DNA of 9,061 nucleotides, from positions 1 to 9,061 of the forward strand of contig DHVH01000136.1 in assembly GCA_002412555.1 (NCBI GenBank), read 5' to 3'. This document shows positions 5,016 to 9,061 of this stretch, in pieces. The position numbers and the translations under genes were made by a program. The number at the start of each line of letters is the position of its first letter. Within the stretch, counting starts at the first letter, position 1. A model generated the notes under the pieces. That model did no database searches. It worked only from the letters and a program-made list of their open reading frames with translations, and was not told where the DNA came from. The DNA is from Marinilabiliaceae bacterium UBA5213 (GTDB lineage: Bacteria; Bacteroidota; Bacteroidia; Bacteroidales; Marinilabiliaceae).

Positions 5016-6921
5016 ATTATTGATTGTTATTATTGGTCTTTTTAGCTCCCTGATGCTGCGCGCCGGAAACCCCGAACCGCTGGTTATAGATACCATCCAT
5101 TTGGAAGGGGTTACGCTGATGAGCGATTACCGCAAATTTCAGCCAGGTGCCAAAATCGACCGCCTCAGTAGCGAACAACTTCAGCTCATGCCAGAGGCCA
5201 GCCTCGAACAAGCGCTGATGCGCTTGTCGCCCATCTACGTAAAGGGCAATGCGGGCGGACTGTCCACCATTCGCTTTAGAGGCACTTCAGCCAACCACAC
5301 GGCCATTAGGCTGGGTGGACTCAACATCAATTCCCTGACCCTGGGCCATGCCAACGCTTCTAGTATTCCCACTTACCTGTTCGACGGTATCAATTTGCAA
5401 TACGGGGGTTCTTCAGCCATTAACGGTTCGGGCTCTATCGGTGGTACCGTGTACCTGGAACAGCAGAGCAAATGGACCAAGGGTCAACAAATTAATGTTA
5501 GTACCACCAGAGGTTCTTTCGGGGAGCAATTTTATGGCACCAAGTTTTATATAGGCAATGGCCATTGGGAATCTGTAACCAAAGCATACTGGTTTCAGAA
5601 AGACAACGATTTTTACTTTAACAACCCCTTTCACGAAAATTATTACACCAATCCCCAACCAGTTCGTGAAAAACAAAGTGGTGCTGCCATTAAAAACAAG
5701 GGAGTATTGCAGCAGGTGAATTACCGCTTCGATTCCGCCGCCAACATCCAGAGCACCTTCTGGTATGAAGACAGTTGGCATGAGGTGCAGCCCAATATGC
5801 AGTCGAACAACCAGCCAACCCCTGAACTGCGCAACAAAAATTTTCGTTCATGGTTAGCGTACGAAAATCGCAAAAACCCGGTAGCATATAAACTGGGGGC
5901 AGGTTATGTGCACGACGAGCAGTTGTACAATAGGAATGAAGCCCAGTTGATTGTCACCGACCGCTTGGTAACAGAAGCTTCAGCAGGCTATCAACCTGCC
6001 TCCAATCAGGAAATCAAAGCAGGTGTCCTCTACAAGCACATTGTGCCCGAAGTATACGCCTACTCCAAAGCGGTCATCGATTACGAACAACAACTGGATT
6101 TGTACCTGTCGTACTTATTTCAGCCGGTTGAGCGACTCAAGGCTACGGTTAATGTACGTCAGATGTTGGTAACCAACTTCGAAGCCCCCTTTACCCCGGC
6201 TCTGGTAATGGAATACCAGGTACTGAAACTGTCGGAGCAACAACTCTCGCTAACCAGTGGGTTTTCACGCAGTTTCCGCATCCCTACCTTCAATGACCGT
6301 TACTGGGGCGTTCAGGGCAACCCCAATCTTAAGGCAGAAGACGGACTCAATGCGGAGGGAGGATTTCTCTACCTCTACCAAAAAACACAAAACCACTACA
6401 AGGCAAAAGTCAATTTCTTTTATATGGATGTAAATAACTGGATTCAATGGAGCCCGGGCTCCATTGACTGGGAAGCGCAAAACATTGACCGAGTGATAAG
6501 CAAAGGAATAGAGGTACAGTTGCAGGCCTACATCAGTGCAGGCAACATTGATACGGAATGGGGTACCAACTACTCATTAAACCCTGTGAACGACAAGGAA
6601 GGAGAACAGCAACAACTGATCTATGCACCCAGGCATACTGGCAATGCCTATGGCAACCTGAAGTGGGGTTCAGGAGGACTCGGTTTTGAAGGGATTTATA
6701 CGGGTGAGCGGCTGCACAACAAGGTGGGAGACAAACTGCCAGCCCATTTCCTGACCAACCTTTCAGCCTGGTACCGCTTCAAATATGGGCAACAAAGCCT
6801 GCGCCTGACAGCACAGGTCCTGAACCTGCTCGATAAGGATTATCAAAACGAAGGTTACTATGCCATGCCGGGACGCAGTTTTAAACTCAGCATCAGCATC
6901 GATTTAAACAATAATCATTAA
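5011..6921 (+). CDS. btuB: TonB-dependent outer-membrane cobalamin receptor (BtuB-like), 636 aa
   Basis: This protein would carry corrinoids across the outer membrane using energy from TonB-ExbBD. Residues 1-18 form a signal peptide, with probable cleavage after M-L-R-A. The mature N-terminus holds D-T-I-H-L-E-G-V (27-34), resembling a TonB box. A plug domain follows at about 50-150, with L-S-S-E-Q-L...L-M-R-L-S-P, I-R-F-R-G-T-S and G-S-G-S-I-G-G-T-V-Y-L. The rest is a beta-barrel rich in alternating aromatic strands, including S-R-S-F-R-I-P-T-F-N-D-R-Y-W-G, the usual late-barrel motif of this family. It ends with a short strand and F-K-L-S-I-S-I-D-L. There is no SusC-type N-terminal carboxypeptidase-like extension. 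The cobalamin assignment comes from the riboswitch in the leader and from the downstream btuG-like, cobU and cobT genes. The ATG at 5011 is chosen because it begins the signal peptide; the ATG at 5001 is in another frame that stops quickly. Confidence 0.9.
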   Translation: MRLLIVIIGLFSSLMLRAGNPEPLVIDTIHLEGVTLMSDYRKFQPGAKIDRLSSEQLQLMPEASLEQALMRLSPIYVKGNAGGLSTIRFRGTSANHTAIRLGGLNINSLTLGHANASSIPTYLFDGINLQYGGSSAINGSGSIGGTVYLEQQSKWTKGQQINVSTTRGSFGEQFYGTKFYIGNGHWESVTKAYWFQKDNDFYFNNPFHENYYTNPQPVREKQSGAAIKNKGVLQQVNYRFDSAANIQSTFWYEDSWHEVQPNMQSNNQPTPELRNKNFRSWLAYENRKNPVAYKLGAGYVHDEQLYNRNEAQLIVTDRLVTEASAGYQPASNQEIKAGVLYKHIVPEVYAYSKAVIDYEQQLDLYLSYLFQPVERLKATVNVRQMLVTNFEAPFTPALVMEYQVLKLSEQQLSLTSGFSRSFRIPTFNDRYWGVQGNPNLKAEDGLNAEGGFLYLYQKTQNHYKAKVNFFYMDVNNWIQWSPGSIDWEAQNIDRVISKGIEVQLQAYISAGNIDTEWGTNYSLNPVNDKEGEQQQLIYAPRHTGNAYGNLKWGSGGLGFEGIYTGERLHNKVGDKLPAHFLTNLSAWYRFKYGQQSLRLTAQVLNLLDKDYQNEGYYAMPGRSFKLSISIDLNNNH

Positions 6922-6939
6922 TCAATAATACCAAAAAAG

Positions 6940-8046
6940 ATGTATTCAAAATCAAAATTATTCAGTTTAAGCGGACGCCTTATTTGGAGTCTGGCCCTTA
7001 TTGGAGCAATGGCCCTAAATGCCTGTTCCGAGGATGACAATAACGATGAACCGAAGTTCAATAAAGACATTCCCGGTGCCTACTTCTTCAACTTCGGAAA
7101 TTATGGCACTGGCGGTGGCAGTGTTACGCGTTATGACTTCCGAAAGAATGAGACTACCAATAAGTATTTTGAGACGCAGAACCCCGGAATGACCATCAAC
7201 TCAAACATTCAATATGGCGCCGTTTACAACGACACCATTTACTTAATGGGCAACTCTGCTGATGAACTTATTTCGGTAGATAAATATTTTAAACCCACCG
7301 GCAATGCCGTACGTGATGGTATTGAGAAGCCTCGTTTCTTTGTGGGCCAGGGTGACTACCTCTATATTTCGTGCTTGGGAGCTGATCCCGACTGGCAGGA
7401 AATGCCGGGATCCTACATCGCAGTGTATAACACCAAAACCCGTGAGGTAGAAGACAAAATAGCCCTACCAGGTGGACCGGAAGGCCTGGCCCTGGTAAAC
7501 AACAAGTTGTATGCCGCCCTCAACTACAAACCCCAGGCAGCGGTCATTGATTTAACCACCGATGACATCGACTTCATTGACCTACCAGCTGTCAGTTCCT
7601 ACTTCCTGAAAGATGCCAACGAAAATCTTTATGTGACTTTGGTGAGCACTCATGGCGACCCAAGTGATAAAGCAGGACTGGGCTACATCAATACCACCAC
7701 CGACGAACTGGAGGACAATTACGTGCTTGAGGGGGTCAGCAGTACCTACGCCAGCATCCTGACTGCCAACAGCGACAGAAGCACTTTATACCTGGTTGCT
7801 GCAGTCTGGGGAGAGCCAGGCAGTATCTTTGCATTTGACACCGAAACCGGGGAATTCTCAAAATTCATTGAGAACCTGAGCGCTGTGAATGGCGTCGAAA
7901 TAAACCCCATCAACAAGGATATTTATGTGCTTCAATCCGGAAGCGTATCTGAAGCAGGCATCGTAAGCATTTACAATGTGGAAGGAACCCACCAAAAAGA
8001 CCTGAACGTGGGAATATCCCCTTACTGGGCACTGTTCCTCGATTAA
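6940..8046 (+). CDS. btuG: BtuG-like surface lipoprotein, beta-propeller (DUF5074/YncE-like), 368 aa
   Basis: The protein starts with a lipoprotein signal peptide (basic S-K-S-K, hydrophobic stretch, lipobox L-N-A-C with Cys29). The residues after Cys are S-E-D-D-N-N-D-E, an acidic run of the kind that directs Bacteroidota lipoproteins to the cell surface. The rest consists of beta-propeller-like repeats such as Y-N-D-T-I-Y-L-M-G, G-D-Y-L-Y-I-S, I-A-V-Y-N-T-K-T-R-E-V, G-P-E-G-L-A-L-V, N-K-L-Y-A-A-L, I-F-A-F-D-T-E-T-G-E-F and N-K-D-I-Y-V-L. In Bacteroides, BtuG is such a propeller; it sits on top of BtuB and binds cobalamin very tightly. Position 18 bp after the btuB stop, under a B12 riboswitch, supports the same role here. 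The first blade reads F-N-F-G-N-Y-G where DUF5074 members usually have N-E-G-N. Corrinoid binding is inferred, not visible in the sequence. Confidence 0.82.
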   Translation: MYSKSKLFSLSGRLIWSLALIGAMALNACSEDDNNDEPKFNKDIPGAYFFNFGNYGTGGGSVTRYDFRKNETTNKYFETQNPGMTINSNIQYGAVYNDTIYLMGNSADELISVDKYFKPTGNAVRDGIEKPRFFVGQGDYLYISCLGADPDWQEMPGSYIAVYNTKTREVEDKIALPGGPEGLALVNNKLYAALNYKPQAAVIDLTTDDIDFIDLPAVSSYFLKDANENLYVTLVSTHGDPSDKAGLGYINTTTDELEDNYVLEGVSSTYASILTANSDRSTLYLVAAVWGEPGSIFAFDTETGEFSKFIENLSAVNGVEINPINKDIYVLQSGSVSEAGIVSIYNVEGTHQKDLNVGISPYWALFLD

Positions 8047-8074
8047 TCTGGATTTGATTATCTGTCCGATAGAT

Positions 8075-8106
8075 CCTGGGGACTGTGCAACGGCACAGCA
8101 CCCGGG
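8075..8106 (+). terminator. GC-rich hairpin between btuG-like gene and cobU
   Basis: CCTGGG (8075-8080) pairs with CCCGGG (8101-8106) with one G:T pair. After a 2x2 internal loop, CTGTGC (8083-8088) pairs with GCACAG (8093-8098) around AACG. The stem therefore has 12 pairs in 32 nt and is followed by GATTTTCTC-like sequence, a poor T-run. It lies 28 bp after the lipoprotein stop and 21 bp before the cobU start. It could be a leaky terminator, an RNA-processing or stability element, or a barrier to translational coupling. Confidence 0.4.
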
Positions 8107-8127
8107 ATTTTCTCAAAACATGCAACT

Positions 8128-8634
8128 ATGGCCATTACCTTCATTACCGGGGGACAACGCTCCGGCAAAAGTTCATACGCCCAGCAACTGGCGGAGGCCG
8201 TCAGTGACCAGCCCGTCTATTTGGCGACAGCCCGACACTGGGATGCAGATTTTACCAAGCGCATCCAACGCCACCAAGCCGATCGTGGTCCGCAATGGAC
8301 CACTGTGGAGGAGGAAAAACACCTGGGCAGGCTGCCTTTGGAAAACAAAACCATTCTTTTGGATTGCATCACTTTGTGGCTGACCAATATTTTTCACGAC
8401 AATAGTTACGATGTGGAAGTCGCGCTCAAAGTAGCCAAAAACGAGTGGGACCTTTTCACCAAAATGGACAACCAGCTGTTTGTGGTCTCCAATGAACTGG
8501 GCATGGGCATTCATGCGCAGGACGAAGTGTCACGTAAGTTTACCGATTTACAGGGCTGGATGAACCAGTACATTGCCCAAAAATCTGAAAAGGTCCTATT
8601 AATGGTGGCAGGACTGCCACTGACCGTGAAATAA
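8128..8634 (+). CDS. cobU: CobU: adenosylcobinamide kinase / adenosylcobinamide-phosphate guanylyltransferase, 168 aa
   Basis: CobU phosphorylates adenosylcobinamide and then transfers GMP to give adenosylcobinamide-GDP, the activated precursor for nucleotide-loop assembly in the cytoplasm. The motifs are complete: P-loop G-G-Q-R-S-G-K-S (8-15), Y-L-A-T-A (31-35), and R-I-Q-R-H-Q (45-50), whose H49 lines up with the guanylylated histidine (His46) of the Salmonella enzyme. H-Q-A-D-R-G-P-Q-W is followed by L-L-D-C-I-T-L-W-L-T-N (77-87), S-N-E-L-G-M-G (121-127), R-K-F-T-D-L-Q-G-W-M-N-Q (136-147) and the C-terminal V-A-G-L-P-L-T-V-K. The usual G-I-V-P segment reads G-I-H-A here. Length is normal. 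The ATG at 8128 starts directly with the beta-strand before the P-loop. It follows the btuG-like gene after 81 bp containing a hairpin and precedes cobT by 40 bp. Confidence 0.96.
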   Translation: MAITFITGGQRSGKSSYAQQLAEAVSDQPVYLATARHWDADFTKRIQRHQADRGPQWTTVEEEKHLGRLPLENKTILLDCITLWLTNIFHDNSYDVEVALKVAKNEWDLFTKMDNQLFVVSNELGMGIHAQDEVSRKFTDLQGWMNQYIAQKSEKVLLMVAGLPLTVK

Positions 8635-8674
8635 ACAAAGAATGCCCCAACACGATCTACTATAAACAACCGAA

Positions 8675-9061
8675 ATGAGAACCCAGCTACAACACAAAAT
8701 TGACAACAAAACCAAGCCCACCGGGTCTTTGGGACAACTGGAAACCATTGCTTTGCAGGTAGGTCTGATTCAGCAGACCTTATCTCCTACCATTCAAAAC
8801 CCGACCATCTTAGTCTTTGCGGCCGACCACGGTCTGGCCGACGAAAAAATCAGTCCCTACCCCAAGGATGTCACCTGGCAAATGGCCATGAATTTCGTGG
8901 CTGGCGGAGCCGCTATCAGCGTCTTCTGCCGCCAGAATGGCATTCAATTAAAGGTGATCGATGCGGGCGTGGACTATGACTTTCCGGCCGACAGTCCCAT
9001 CATCCCGGCCAAAATTGCCCGGGGATCATGCAACATGCGCAAGGAGCCCGCCATGAGCCTC
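8675..9061 (+). CDS. cobT: CobT: nicotinate-nucleotide--dimethylbenzimidazole phosphoribosyltransferase, N-terminal 129 aa (partial)
   Basis: CobT makes alpha-ribazole-5'-phosphate from nicotinate mononucleotide and a lower base such as dimethylbenzimidazole, supplying the lower ligand joined to adenosylcobinamide-GDP by CobS. The visible part carries the family hallmarks in order: K-T-K-P-T-G-S-L-G (12-20), V-F-A-A-D-H-G (47-53), S-P-Y-P-K-D-V-T-W-Q-M (60-70), F-V-A-G-G-A-A-I-S-V (74-83) and V-I-D-A-G-V-D-Y, then A-R-G-S-C-N. The catalytic glutamate region near the C-terminus lies beyond the window, so completeness cannot be judged. The ATG at 8675 gives the typical short N-terminus; an ATG at 8642 starts a frame that ends after seven codons. 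The gene is co-oriented with cobU and cobS/cobC-type genes are likely to follow. Confidence 0.96.
   Translation, partial: MRTQLQHKIDNKTKPTGSLGQLETIALQVGLIQQTLSPTIQNPTILVFAADHGLADEKISPYPKDVTWQMAMNFVAGGAAISVFCRQNGIQLKVIDAGVDYDFPADSPIIPAKIARGSCNMRKEPAMSL

Noticed and set aside
5413..5781. 122-codon minus-strand frame inside the receptor gene
   Set aside because: It is antisense to the plug and early barrel of an intact TonB receptor, with no family motif.
8173..8514. 113-codon minus-strand frame and an overlapping 109-codon plus-strand frame at 8054-8383
   Set aside because: Both are frame shadows of cobU, which has all its catalytic motifs in the chosen frame.
1..9061. CRISPR array, rRNA, integron or insertion sequence
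   Set aside because: I found no regularly spaced direct repeats, no rRNA-like segment, no transposase or integrase motifs, and no matched terminal repeats around the AAA/DUF4143 gene.

Overview
The window looks like chromosomal DNA of a member of the Bacteroidota. The evidence is tandem 'FtsX-like' ABC permeases of the type common in that phylum, a BtuB-type TonB receptor followed by a DUF5074/BtuG-like surface lipoprotein with an acidic lipoprotein signal (C-S-E-D-D), A-rich start regions without clear Shine-Dalgarno sites, and a TAnnTTTG-type -7 box upstream of the riboswitch. The family cannot be fixed from this sequence; a Cytophagales- or Flavobacteriia-like environmental bacterium is a guess.

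Left part (1-2576, + strand): the 3' end of one large MacB/FtsX-type ABC permease, followed 15 bp later by a complete paralogue of 796 aa. Their last 55 residues are 48/55 identical. Middle part (2577-4660): an accessory or decaying region. A complete minus-strand AAA ATPase/DUF4143 gene (2895-4058) is flanked on one side by a broken thioredoxin gene (minus strand, about 2643-2823, with one frameshift and a missing centre). On the other side is the N-terminal stub of an ABC-transporter ATPase (plus strand, about 4361-4450, cut off just before its Walker A motif). Between the AAA gene and the stub is a non-coding stretch of about 300 bp carrying five closely spaced inverted repeats that I cannot explain.

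Right part (4638-9061, + strand): a vitamin B12 locus. A Bacteroidota-type promoter box leads into a cobalamin riboswitch (about 4650-4840), then a roughly 170-nt leader that ends in a hairpin containing the start codon of the first gene. Next come a BtuB-like outer-membrane TonB receptor, a BtuG-like beta-propeller surface lipoprotein, CobU (cobinamide kinase/guanylyltransferase) and the first 129 codons of CobT (nicotinate-nucleotide:DMB phosphoribosyltransferase), which runs off the window. The logic is capture of corrinoid at the cell surface, transport across the outer membrane, then salvage of incomplete corrinoids and nucleotide-loop assembly, all placed under B12 feedback. A GC-rich hairpin between the lipoprotein gene and cobU may separate the uptake half from the salvage half.

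I see no clear new multi-gene system. The most worthwhile observations are the two gene relics around the AAA ATPase, the start-codon hairpin downstream of the riboswitch, the intercistronic hairpin before cobU, and the unexplained inverted-repeat cluster.
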